Of a DNA stretch of 64,000 bases, positions 48,287 to 56,193 are shown piece by piece (the first letter of the stretch is position 1; every line of letters begins with the position of its first letter). The stretch is from LGRD01 sp031382215 (GTDB lineage Bacteria > Pseudomonadota > Gammaproteobacteria > Burkholderiales > Burkholderiaceae_C): the NCBI GenBank assembly GCA_031382215.1, contig JANMYQ010000188.1, positions 1-64,000 on the forward strand, written 5' to 3'. The notes under the pieces are model-generated. The model saw only the letters and a program-made list of their open reading frames with translations, had not been told where the DNA came from and did not search any database. The translations under genes and the position numbers were made by a program.

Positions 48287-48688
48287 ATGACCCCGATCGA
48301 ACGAGTTCAGCAGATGTACGGCGACTTCGGGCGCGGCGACGTGCCCGCCATCCTGGCGCAATTGGCCGATGACGTGGAGTGGGAGTACAACACCTTCCCC
48401 AATCCGATCCCCTGGCTGCAACCGATCAAGGGCCGCGCCAACGTGGCGCGTTTCTTCGAGGCGCTGCAGGCCACCGACATCACCCAGTTCGAGCCGAAGC
48501 ACTTCTTCTCGGCCGGCAACCTGGTGGTCGACCTGGTCGACGTGACCCTGACCGTCAAGGCCACAGGCAAGAAGGTGGTCGAGCCGGAGACGGTGCACAT
48601 CTGGCACTTCAACGATGCTGGCAAGGTGGCGAAATTCCGCCACCGCGCGGACACCTGGCAGTCGGTTCAGGCGATCAAGGGCGATTGA
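48287..48688 (+). CDS. SnoaL-like / NTF2-fold protein
   Basis: 133 residues: RVQQMYGDFGRGDVPAILAQLADDVEWEYN, PWLQPIKGRANVARFFEALQA and VHIWHFNDAGKVAKFRHRADTWQSVQAI, the SnoaL/ketosteroid-isomerase-like fold. Such genes accompany ChrR-type sigma regulons in several proteobacteria (recalled). GAGGAG precedes the ATG. Ligand and reaction unknown. Confidence 0.88.
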   Translation: MTPIERVQQMYGDFGRGDVPAILAQLADDVEWEYNTFPNPIPWLQPIKGRANVARFFEALQATDITQFEPKHFFSAGNLVVDLVDVTLTVKATGKKVVEPETVHIWHFNDAGKVAKFRHRADTWQSVQAIKGD

Positions 48689-48697
48689 CGGGTAGAT

Positions 48698-48754
48698 CCT
48701 CAGTCGCGGGCATCGAGCCCGCTCCTTCGCCGATCGCTTCGCTGGTCGATCCCC
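48698..48754. repeat. 57-bp direct repeat, copy A
   Basis: Starts CCTCAGTCGCGGGCATCGAG and ends GCTGGTCGATCCCC. Identical copy at 48812-48868, 114 bases on. Contains short inverted parts (GCGGGCATCGAGCCCGC). Lies after the SnoaL-like gene, between convergent genes. Confidence 0.9.
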
Positions 48755-48811
48755 AAGGGGACCGGAGGGCCCCTTCGTGGCCCAGCGGGGCCCCTCGCCC
48801 TTCGCTCCGCG

Positions 48812-48868
48812 CCTCAGTCGCGGGCATCGAGCCCGCTCCTTCGCCGATCGCTTCGCTGGTCGATCCCC
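48812..48868. repeat. 57-bp direct repeat, copy B
   Basis: Perfect copy of 48698-48754. Each copy is followed after a short variable part by a second shared piece, GGGGCCCCTCGCCCTTCGCT (48787-48806 and 48875-48894), so the whole intergenic stretch is a partial tandem duplication. Confidence 0.9.
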
Positions 48869-48902
48869 GTGGACGGGGCCCCTCGCCCTTCGCTCTCGCG
48901 CT

Positions 48903-50471
48903 CTACCGCCTCCGCCCGCCGCCCAGAATGCCGCCGAGAACGCCGCGGATGATCTCGCGGCCGACTGCGGAGCCGACGCTGCGCATGGCCGAGCGCGCGG
49001 CCGATTCGGCCAGCCCCTCGCGCTTGCCGCCGCGCGGGCCGGTGGAGCCGAACAGCACGTCCTTCAGGCCGCCGAGCAGGCCGCCGTCGGAGGGTTGCTG
49101 CTGTGCCGACCCACCCGAAGCGCCACCGGCCTTGCCGGCCGGCGCGGGGGCGTCGTCCATCTCCTTGGCGATGTCGGCGCTCTGCGCGGCTCGGCCCTTG
49201 AGCTTTTCGTAGGCCGATTCGCGGTCGACGGTTTTTTCGTAGACGCCCGCCACCAGCGAGCCGGCGATCAGTGCCTTGCGCTGATCCGGCGAGATCGGGC
49301 CGATCTGGCTGCCGGGCGGAATCACGAACACGCGCTCGGTCACGCTCGGCCGGCCCTTGGCGTCGAGGAAACTCACCAGTGCCTCGCCGACCGCCAGTTC
49401 GGTGATCGCGGCTTCGACGTCGAGCTTGGGGTTCGGGCGCATCGTGCTGGCGGCCGACTTGACGGCCTTCTGGTCGCGCGGCGTGAAGGCGCGCAGCGCG
49501 TGCTGCACCCGGTTGCCGAGTTGCGCCAGCACCGTGTCGGGAATGTCGAGCGGGTTCTGAGTCACGAAGTACACGCCCACGCCCTTGCTGCGTACCAAGC
49601 GCACCACCAGTTCGATGCGCTCGACCAGCGCGGCCGGCGCTTCCTTGAACAGCAGGTGCGCTTCGTCGAAGAAGAACACCAGCTTGGGCTGCTCCAGGTC
49701 GCCGACCTCGGGCAGTTGTTCGAACAGCTCGCTGAGCATCCACAGCAGGAAGGTCGCATACAGGCGCGGACTGTTCATCAGCTGGTCGGCGGCCAGGATG
49801 TTGATGACGCCGCGGCCCTCGACCGTCTGCATGAAGTCTGCGATGTTGAGCATCGGCTCGCCGAAGAAACGATCGCCGCCCTGTTCATCGATCTGCAGCA
49901 CGCCGCGTTGAATGGCGCCGATGCTGGCGGCGCTGACGTTGCCGTATTCGGTCTGGAACTGCGATGAGTTGTCGCCCACGAACTGCAGCATCGCGCGCAG
50001 GTCCTTCAGGTCGAGCAGCGCCATGCCGTTGTCGTCGGCGATCTTGAACACCAGCGCCAGCACGCCCTGCTGGGTTTCGTTCAGCGCCAGCATGCGGGCC
50101 AGCAGCAGTGGGCCCATGTCGCTCACGGTGGCGCGCACCGGGTGGCCCTGGGCTTTGGTGGCGTCGGCGAACACGTCCCACAAGGTGGCGGGGCAGGCCA
50201 CGGGCGCGGGCAGGTCCAGGCCGCGTTCCTTCAGCACGGCGGCGAGCTTGTCGCCGATCTTGCCGGTCTGGGTGATGCCGGTCAGGTCGCCCTTCACGTC
50301 GGCCATGAAGACCGGAACGCCGATGTGGCTGAAGTGTTCGGCCAGCGTCTGCAGACTGATGGTCTTGCCGGTGCCGGTGGCGCCGGTGATCAGGCCATGG
50401 CGGTTGGCCATTGCCGGCAGCAGGAAACATTCGATGGCGGCGTGCTTGGCAATCAGAAACGGGTCGGCCAT
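48903..50471 (-). CDS. HerA-like P-loop ATPase (DUF853, YjgR type)
   Basis: 522 residues. Walker A GATGTGKT at 30-37, Walker B LVFFFDEAHLLF, QNP and DRESAYEKLKGR near the end, plus a Gly-rich C-terminus (SDGGLLGGLKDVLFGSTGPRGGKR; GGILGGGRRR). DUF853 proteins are hexameric-ATPase relatives of HerA/FtsK; function unknown, perhaps DNA-related. Divergent from yebC. Confidence 0.92.
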   Translation of the reverse strand: MADPFLIAKHAAIECFLLPAMANRHGLITGATGTGKTISLQTLAEHFSHIGVPVFMADVKGDLTGITQTGKIGDKLAAVLKERGLDLPAPVACPATLWDVFADATKAQGHPVRATVSDMGPLLLARMLALNETQQGVLALVFKIADDNGMALLDLKDLRAMLQFVGDNSSQFQTEYGNVSAASIGAIQRGVLQIDEQGGDRFFGEPMLNIADFMQTVEGRGVINILAADQLMNSPRLYATFLLWMLSELFEQLPEVGDLEQPKLVFFFDEAHLLFKEAPAALVERIELVVRLVRSKGVGVYFVTQNPLDIPDTVLAQLGNRVQHALRAFTPRDQKAVKSAASTMRPNPKLDVEAAITELAVGEALVSFLDAKGRPSVTERVFVIPPGSQIGPISPDQRKALIAGSLVAGVYEKTVDRESAYEKLKGRAAQSADIAKEMDDAPAPAGKAGGASGGSAQQQPSDGGLLGGLKDVLFGSTGPRGGKREGLAESAARSAMRSVGSAVGREIIRGVLGGILGGGRRR

Positions 50472-50638
50472 GGGGAAACTCCGGGGCAGTTCGAACCTTG
50501 AGACGCAGGGCGGGCGGCGCGTTTGTGGCGCGTATGTGGCATTTGGGGAACAGGCCGCCACGTAAAATCGCAGTCTATCCAACAAACACGGCAAGCCGCC
50601 CGACTTCGGGCAACGCAGCTTGCGCAAGAGGAGGCTTC

Positions 50639-51364
50639 ATGGCCGGGCATTCCAAGTGGGCCAACATCCAGCACCGCAAAGGTCGCCAGGACGAGAAGCG
50701 AGGCAAGATCTGGACCCGTGTGATCCGCGAAATCACCGTGGCTGCCCGCCAGGCCGGCGGTGACCCGGCGATGAACCCACGCCTGCGCCTGGCCATCGAC
50801 AAGGCCAAGGCCGCCAACATGCCGGCCGACCGCGTGAAGTACAACGTCGAGAAGGCCTCGGGCACGCTCGAAGGGCTGAGCTACGAAGAAATCCGCTACG
50901 AGGGTTACGGCATCGGCGGCGCGGCGATCATCGTCGATTGCATGACCGACAACCGTGTGCGAACGGTCGCCGAAGTGCGCCACGCCTTCAGCAAATATGG
51001 CGGCAACATGGGCACCGAAGGCTCGGTGGCGTTCCAGTTCAAGCACTGCGGGCAGTTCGTGTTCGCGCCCGGCACGAGTGAAGACAAGGTGATGGAAGTG
51101 GCGCTGGAAGCCGGTGCCGAAGACGTGGTGACCGATGACGATGGTGCGGTGGAAGTGCTGTGCGCCCCGCCCGACTTCGAGAAGGTGAAGATCGCGCTCG
51201 AAGCGGCCGGCCTCAAGCCGGAACTGGCCGAAGTGACGATGCGTGCCGAGAACACGATCGACCTGATGGGCGACGACGCGCAGCGCATGCAGAAGCTGCT
51301 GGACATCATCGAAGACCTGGACGACACGCAGGCTGTCTTTCACAACGCCGTGATCAACGAATGA
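50639..51364 (+). CDS. yebC: YebC/PmpR family translation or transcription factor
   Basis: 241 residues, AGHSKWANIQHRKGRQDEKRGKIWTRVIREI start, GGDPAMNPRLRLAIDKAKAANMP, YEGYGIGGAAIIVDCMTDNRVRTVAEVRHAFSKYGGNMGT. YebC proteins were described as regulators and later as ribosome-associated factors easing proline stretches. Stop overlaps purD ATG (ATGA), leading a chain of overlapping genes. TAAAAT at 50563-50568 could be a -10. Confidence 0.97.
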   Translation: MAGHSKWANIQHRKGRQDEKRGKIWTRVIREITVAARQAGGDPAMNPRLRLAIDKAKAANMPADRVKYNVEKASGTLEGLSYEEIRYEGYGIGGAAIIVDCMTDNRVRTVAEVRHAFSKYGGNMGTEGSVAFQFKHCGQFVFAPGTSEDKVMEVALEAGAEDVVTDDDGAVEVLCAPPDFEKVKIALEAAGLKPELAEVTMRAENTIDLMGDDAQRMQKLLDIIEDLDDTQAVFHNAVINE

Positions 51365-52653
51365 AGGTCCTCGTCATCGGCAACGGCGGCCGCGAGCACG
51401 CGCTGGCGTGGAAGCTGGCGCAGTCGCCCAAGGTGCAGATGGTGTTCGTGGCCCCCGGCAACGGCGGTACCGCGGCCGACCCGCGGCTGCGCAACGTGCC
51501 GATCACCGAGCTGTCGGCCCTGGCTGACTTCGCGCAGCACGAGAAGATCGCGCTCACCGTCGTGGGCCCAGAGGGGCCGCTCGCGGCCGGTGTGGTCGAC
51601 CTGTTCCGCAACCGCGGGCTGCGCGTGTTCGGGCCCACGCAGGCGGCGGCGCAACTCGAAAGCTCCAAGGCCTACGCCAAGGAGTTCATGCGGCGCCACC
51701 AAATTCCGACCGCAGCGCACCAGACCTTCGGCGACGCCGCCCAGGCTCACGCGTACGTGGATGGCAAGGGCGCACCGATCGTCATCAAGGCCGACGGCCT
51801 GGCGGCGGGCAAGGGCGTGGTGGTGGCCACCACCTTGGCGCAGGCGCACGAGGCGATCGACTGGATGCTCACGGGCAACGCTGCCGACAACAAGCTGGGC
51901 GTGCAGCACAACGTCGGCGGCGCGCGCGTGGTGATCGAAGACTTTCTCGAAGGCGAGGAAGCCAGCTTCATCGTGTTGTGCGATGGCAGGCACGTGCTCT
52001 CGCTGGCCACCAGCCAGGACCACAAGCGCCTGCTCGACGACGACCAGGGCCCCAACACCGGCGGCATGGGCGCCTACTCCCCCGCGCCGGTGGTCACGCC
52101 CAACGTGCATGCCAAGGTGATGCACGAGATCATCCTGCCCACCATCCAGGGCATGGCGCGCGACGGGCATGTGTACACCGGCTTCCTGTATGCCGGGCTG
52201 ATGATCGACTCTCACGGCCAGCCGCGCACTGTCGAATTCAACTGCCGCTTGGGCGACCCCGAAACGCAACCGATCCTGATGCGCCTGAAGAGCGACCTCG
52301 TCGACGTGCTGATGCACGCCACCGACGGCACGCTCGACCAGGCCGCGCTCGAATGGGACCGGCGTGTGGCGCTCGGTGTGGTGATGGCCAGCGCGGGTTA
52401 CCCGCTAGCCCCGCGCAAGGGCGATGCGATCCATGGCCTGCCAGCTGAAAGCGCTGATGCGATGGTGTTTCACGCCGGCACCTCGGCTGGTGGCGGCGCG
52501 CTGCTCACCTCGGGTGGCCGCGTGCTGTGCGTCACCGCGCTCGGCGACTCGGTGAAGCTGGCGCAGCAGCGTGCCTACGATGCACTGAGCAGCATCCACT
52601 TCGACGGCGCGCAGTACCGCCGCGACATTGGGCACCGGGCCATCAAGCGGTGA
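51361..52653 (+). CDS. purD: phosphoribosylamine--glycine ligase
   Basis: 430 residues. MKVLVIGNGGREHALAWKL, ATP-grasp core with DGLAAGKGVVVA, EDFLEGEEASF, DHKRLLDDDQGPNTGGMGAYSP, FNCRLGDPETQ. Second step of purine synthesis. Overlaps yebC by four and the acyltransferase by four bases. Confidence 0.97.
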   Translation: MKVLVIGNGGREHALAWKLAQSPKVQMVFVAPGNGGTAADPRLRNVPITELSALADFAQHEKIALTVVGPEGPLAAGVVDLFRNRGLRVFGPTQAAAQLESSKAYAKEFMRRHQIPTAAHQTFGDAAQAHAYVDGKGAPIVIKADGLAAGKGVVVATTLAQAHEAIDWMLTGNAADNKLGVQHNVGGARVVIEDFLEGEEASFIVLCDGRHVLSLATSQDHKRLLDDDQGPNTGGMGAYSPAPVVTPNVHAKVMHEIILPTIQGMARDGHVYTGFLYAGLMIDSHGQPRTVEFNCRLGDPETQPILMRLKSDLVDVLMHATDGTLDQAALEWDRRVALGVVMASAGYPLAPRKGDAIHGLPAESADAMVFHAGTSAGGGALLTSGGRVLCVTALGDSVKLAQQRAYDALSSIHFDGAQYRRDIGHRAIKR

Positions 52654-53249
52654 CCGCCGATTTGCCGATTCAGCTGAAGGGCAGTGCGCTCGCCCAGCGC
52701 GTGTTGCGTTTGGCCGGCTGGCGTCTGCGCTTCAAGGGCCTGCCGGCACGCCAGGGGGTGCTGATCGTCTACCCGCACACCTCGAACTGGGATTTCATCG
52801 TCGGCATTCTTGCCAAGTGGGGCATCGGCATCACGGTGACGTTCTGGGGCAAGGACAGCCTGTTCCGGCTGCCGCTGTTCGGGCCGTGGTTGCGCTGGCT
52901 GGGGGGCGTGCCGGTGGATCGCGGCTCGGCCAACGGCATCGTCGGGCAGATGGCGCGCGAGCTGGTGGCGGCACGCGAGCAGGGGCGATTCTTGTGGCTG
53001 GCGCTGGCGCCCGAGGGCACGCGCAAGCATGCCAGCGCGTGGCGCTCGGGCTTTTATCATGTGGCCCGTGAAGCACAGGTTCCGCTTGGGCTGGCGTACC
53101 TGGACTACGGCCGGCGTGAGGTCGGCGTGGAACACTTCATGATGCTCGGCGGCGACGTGCAGGCCGACATGGCACAGATCCGCCAACAACTTTGCTCGCG
53201 CACCGGCCGGCACCCCGAGCGCGCGGCACCTATCGAACTGAATCCATGA
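52650..53249 (+). CDS. 1-acyl-glycerol-3-phosphate acyltransferase-like protein
   Basis: 199 residues from a GTG overlapping the purD stop (GTGA). PlsC-type motifs: HX4D in YPHTSNWDF, GKDSLFRLPLFGPWLRWLGGVPVDR and the APEGTRKH substrate-binding block. These acylate lysophosphatidic acid or other lipids at the inner membrane. Stop overlaps hemF ATG. Confidence 0.9.
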   Translation: MTADLPIQLKGSALAQRVLRLAGWRLRFKGLPARQGVLIVYPHTSNWDFIVGILAKWGIGITVTFWGKDSLFRLPLFGPWLRWLGGVPVDRGSANGIVGQMARELVAAREQGRFLWLALAPEGTRKHASAWRSGFYHVAREAQVPLGLAYLDYGRREVGVEHFMMLGGDVQADMAQIRQQLCSRTGRHPERAAPIELNP

Positions 53250-54169
53250 ACACACAGGACGTCCGCACCTACCTGCTCGACCTTCAGGCCCGCATCATCG
53301 GCGCGCTCGAAGCCGAAGAGGGCCGCCCCTTCATCACCGACGGCTGGACCCGCGAGCCCGGCGGCAAGCTCGAAGGCGACGGCCTGTCGCGACTGATCGA
53401 AGGCGGCGAGCTGCTCGAACGCGGCGGCTGCAACTTCTCTCACGTGAAGGGCAAGACCCTGCCGCCCTCGGCCACGCAGCACCGGCCCGAACTGGCGGGA
53501 GCGCCGTTCGAGGCCATGGGTGTGTCGCTGGTGATGCACCCGCGCAACCCGTACGTGCCGACGGTGCACATGAACGTGCGCATGTTCGCCGCGTTGCCGC
53601 CGGGGCAGGCGCCAGTGACGTGGTTCGGAGGCGGCATGGACCTGACGCCGTACTACGGTGTCGAGGACGACGCGCGCCACTTCCACCGTGTGAACCGCGA
53701 CGCGCTCGCGCCGTTCGGCGCCGACAAGTACCCGCGCTTCAAGACCTGGTGCGACGAGTACTTCTTCCTCAAGCACCGCGGCGAGCCGCGCGGCATCGGG
53801 GGCGTGTTCTTCGACGACTTTTCCGAGCTCGGTTTCGAAGGCAGTTTCGAGATGCTGCGCGCGGTGGGCGATGCCTTCATCGGCGCCTACCTGCCGATCG
53901 TGCGGCGCCGCCGGGGCCGGCCCTACGGCGAGCACGAGCGCGACTTCCAGGCCTACCGGCGCGGGCGTTACGTCGAGTTCAACCTGGTGTTCGACCGCGG
54001 CACCCTGTTCGGTCTGCAGTCGGGCGGGCGCACCGAAAGCATCCTGATGTCGATGCCCCCGATCGTGAAGTGGCGCTACGACTGGAAACCCGAAGCCGGC
54101 ACACAAGAGGCGCTCCTGTACAGCGACTTCCTGCGCCCGCGCGACTGGCTCGGCGAGGCCGGCGCTTGA
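53246..54169 (+). CDS. hemF: oxygen-dependent coproporphyrinogen III oxidase
   Basis: 307 residues. Family blocks RGGCNFSHVKG, HMNVRMF, WFGGGMDLTPYYG, HRGEPRGIGGVFFDDF, YVEFNLVFDRGTLFGLQSGGRTESILMSMPP. Catalyses oxidative decarboxylation of coproporphyrinogen III to protoporphyrinogen IX in aerobic heme synthesis. Last gene of the overlapping yebC-purD-acyltransferase unit. Confidence 0.97.
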   Translation: MNTQDVRTYLLDLQARIIGALEAEEGRPFITDGWTREPGGKLEGDGLSRLIEGGELLERGGCNFSHVKGKTLPPSATQHRPELAGAPFEAMGVSLVMHPRNPYVPTVHMNVRMFAALPPGQAPVTWFGGGMDLTPYYGVEDDARHFHRVNRDALAPFGADKYPRFKTWCDEYFFLKHRGEPRGIGGVFFDDFSELGFEGSFEMLRAVGDAFIGAYLPIVRRRRGRPYGEHERDFQAYRRGRYVEFNLVFDRGTLFGLQSGGRTESILMSMPPIVKWRYDWKPEAGTQEALLYSDFLRPRDWLGEAGA

Positions 54170-54324
54170 CGTGCCTGCGCCACATTGCGCCGCGCTCCCA
54201 CATGCTGAGGATTGACTCCGCAACGCCCGCATGGTGCGGCGCGCCGCGCCGCGATATATTGCTGGCACATCTTTTGTGCCCGCATCGCCACCCCCGCCCA
54301 AACGGCGGCAAGCCCAGGAGCTGA
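54170..54324. other. 155-bp gap where relatives often carry nadD
   Basis: No gene of useful length. It holds a GC inverted run (GGCGCGCCGCGCC near 54239), a TATATT hexamer at 54255-54260 that could be a -10, and GGCACA-TCTTT-TGTGCC at 54264-54280. In many betaproteobacteria nadD sits between hemF and rsfS; here it is missing and the region looks like a promoter for rsfS. Confidence 0.5.
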
Positions 54325-55068
54325 ATGGACATCCGAAAACTGCAACGCGCCATCGTCGATGGTCTGGAAGACGTGAAGGCCCAGAACATCGTCGTGTTCA
54401 ACACCGAACACCTGTCGCCCCTGTTCGAGCGCGTGATCATCGCCTCGGGCACGAGCAACCGGCAGACCAAATCGCTGGCGTCCAGCGTGCGCGACGCGGT
54501 CAAGGGCAGCGGCTTCCCGGTGCTGCGCACCGAGGGCGAGGCCAACGGCGAGTGGATCATCGTCGACTGCGGCGCCGCCGTGGTGCACGTGATGCAGCCC
54601 TCGATCCGCGACTACTACCACCTCGAAGAGATCTGGGGCGACAAGCCGGTCAACATGAAGCTCACGGCTGCGACCGTGAAGCTGGTGAAGGCGGCCGAGC
54701 CGGAGAGGGCGGCGCGTTCGAAGCCGGCGCCTGCGCCGAAGGCCGTCGCCAGAAGGCCAGCCGCCGGAAAGCCCGCCGCCAAGAAATCACCTTCCGCGAA
54801 GATGCCGGCCAAGAAGGCCGGCTCGGCCAGAGCACCGACTGCCGCCAAGACGCCGGCACGCAAGGCCGCCCCGCCGGCCGGCAAGGCGGTGGTGACGCGC
54901 GTGGTCGGCGTCAAGCGGCCGGTGGCGAAGACTGCGGTGGTCGCAGCGAAGAGGGCGCCCGCCAAACGCGCGCCTTCCGCCAAACCCGCAGTCAAACCCA
55001 TGGTCAAACCCTCGGCCAAGCCGGCGGTGAAGAAGCCCGCTGGCAGAAAGAGCCCGTCGCGTTCATGA
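54325..55068 (+). CDS. rsfS: ribosome silencing factor RsfS with long Ala/Lys/Pro tail
   Basis: 247 residues. Residues 1-120 are RsfS (MDIRKLQRAIVDGLEDVKAQNIVVF, FERVIIASGTSNRQTKSLASSVRDAVK, EWIIVDCGAAVVHVMQPSIRDYYHLEEIWGD), which blocks subunit joining by binding L14. The last ~125 residues are a disordered basic tail (AAKKSPSAKMPAKKAG..., KPAVKPMVKPSAKPAVKKPAG), like bacterial H1-type tails, more than doubling the family length. GGAG precedes the ATG. Confidence 0.95.
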   Translation: MDIRKLQRAIVDGLEDVKAQNIVVFNTEHLSPLFERVIIASGTSNRQTKSLASSVRDAVKGSGFPVLRTEGEANGEWIIVDCGAAVVHVMQPSIRDYYHLEEIWGDKPVNMKLTAATVKLVKAAEPERAARSKPAPAPKAVARRPAAGKPAAKKSPSAKMPAKKAGSARAPTAAKTPARKAAPPAGKAVVTRVVGVKRPVAKTAVVAAKRAPAKRAPSAKPAVKPMVKPSAKPAVKKPAGRKSPSRS

Positions 55069-55090
55069 CCCGCAGCGGCTGGCGGCACGC

Positions 55091-55558
55091 GTGAAGCTGC
55101 TGCTGGTGGCGGTGGGGCAACGCCAGCCCGCCTGGGCCGAGGCTGCGTATGCCGACTTTGCCAAGCGCTTCCCGCCCGAGATGGCGCTGGAGCTGAAGGC
55201 CGTGAAGGCCGAACCGCGCGGCTCGCGCACCGCCGAACAACTGATGGCCGCCGAAGCCACGCGCCTTCAGGCCGCCTGCCCCAAGGTCGCGCGTCGGGTG
55301 GTGCTCGACGAACGCGGCGACCGCCTGACCACGGTGCAACTCGCCGAGCGCATGAAGGCGTGGTTGGGGGATGGCCGCGACGTGGCCCTGCTGATCGGTG
55401 GCCCCGATGGCCTGGACGCCACGCTGAAAGCCAGCGCGCACGAAACCCTGCGCCTGTCGGACCTGACCCTGCCGCATGCCTTCGTGCGCGTGCTGCTGGC
55501 CGAGGCGCTTTACCGGGCCTGGACGGTGACCATCAACCACCCGTACCACCGCGAATGA
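55091..55558 (+). CDS. rlmH: 23S rRNA pseudouridine-1915 N3-methyltransferase RlmH
   Basis: 155 residues from GTG. SPOUT-knot methyltransferase: MKLLLVAVG, LLIGGPDGL and LSDLTLPHAFVRVLLAEALYRAWTVTINHPYHRE. Methylates m3Psi1915 in helix 69 of 23S rRNA. Follows rsfS by 22 bases and overlaps maf by four. Confidence 0.97.
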   Translation: MKLLLVAVGQRQPAWAEAAYADFAKRFPPEMALELKAVKAEPRGSRTAEQLMAAEATRLQAACPKVARRVVLDERGDRLTTVQLAERMKAWLGDGRDVALLIGGPDGLDATLKASAHETLRLSDLTLPHAFVRVLLAEALYRAWTVTINHPYHRE

Positions 55559-56193
55559 CGCTCCCGTCGAAGCCTCGCGAATTCATCTACCTCGCGTCGC
55601 AGAGCCCGCGCCGGCGTCAGTTGCTCGAGCAGATCGGCGTGCGCCACGAACTGCTGCTGCCGGGGGCAGACGAAGATGCCGAGGCGCTGGAAGCCGAGCG
55701 GCACGGCGAACTGCCGGCCGCCTACTGCGAGCGTGTCACCTTGGCCAAGCTCGCGGCGGCGCGCCGACGCCTGATTCAAAGGCGCCTGCCCGACGCGCCG
55801 ATCCTGTGTTCGGACACCACGGTGGCGCTGGGACGGCGCATCCTTGGCAAACCGACGGATGCCGATGACGCCTGCGCCACCTTGCGCATGCTGTCCGGCC
55901 AGACGCACCGCGTGATCACCGCAGTGACCGTGGCCGCCGGGCGTCGGACGCTGCGAGCGGTGAGCGTGTCGCGGGTTCGTTTCGCCGAGCTCCCCGAATC
56001 CGTGGTCCAGGCCTACGTCGCCACCGGCGAACCCTTCGGCAAGGCCGGCGCCTACGCGATCCAGAGTTCTCTCGCCGGCTGGATCGCGCACATCGACGGC
56101 AGTTACAGCGGCATCATGGGTTTGCCCCTGTACGAGACGGCCGAGCTGCTCCGCAAGGCTGGCATACCATCGCTGACATGCAAGACATCCTGA
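55555..56193 (+). CDS. maf: Maf family nucleotide pyrophosphatase (YhdE type)
   Basis: 212 residues. LASQSPRRRQLLEQIGV start, Asp in SDTTVALGRRILGKP, GKAGAYAIQSSLAGWIAHIDGSYSGIMGLPLYET. YhdE-type enzymes hydrolyse dTTP and UTP. Starts on the rlmH stop (ATGA) and its end overlaps rng by 16 bases. Confidence 0.95.
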   Translation: MTLPSKPREFIYLASQSPRRRQLLEQIGVRHELLLPGADEDAEALEAERHGELPAAYCERVTLAKLAAARRRLIQRRLPDAPILCSDTTVALGRRILGKPTDADDACATLRMLSGQTHRVITAVTVAAGRRTLRAVSVSRVRFAELPESVVQAYVATGEPFGKAGAYAIQSSLAGWIAHIDGSYSGIMGLPLYETAELLRKAGIPSLTCKTS

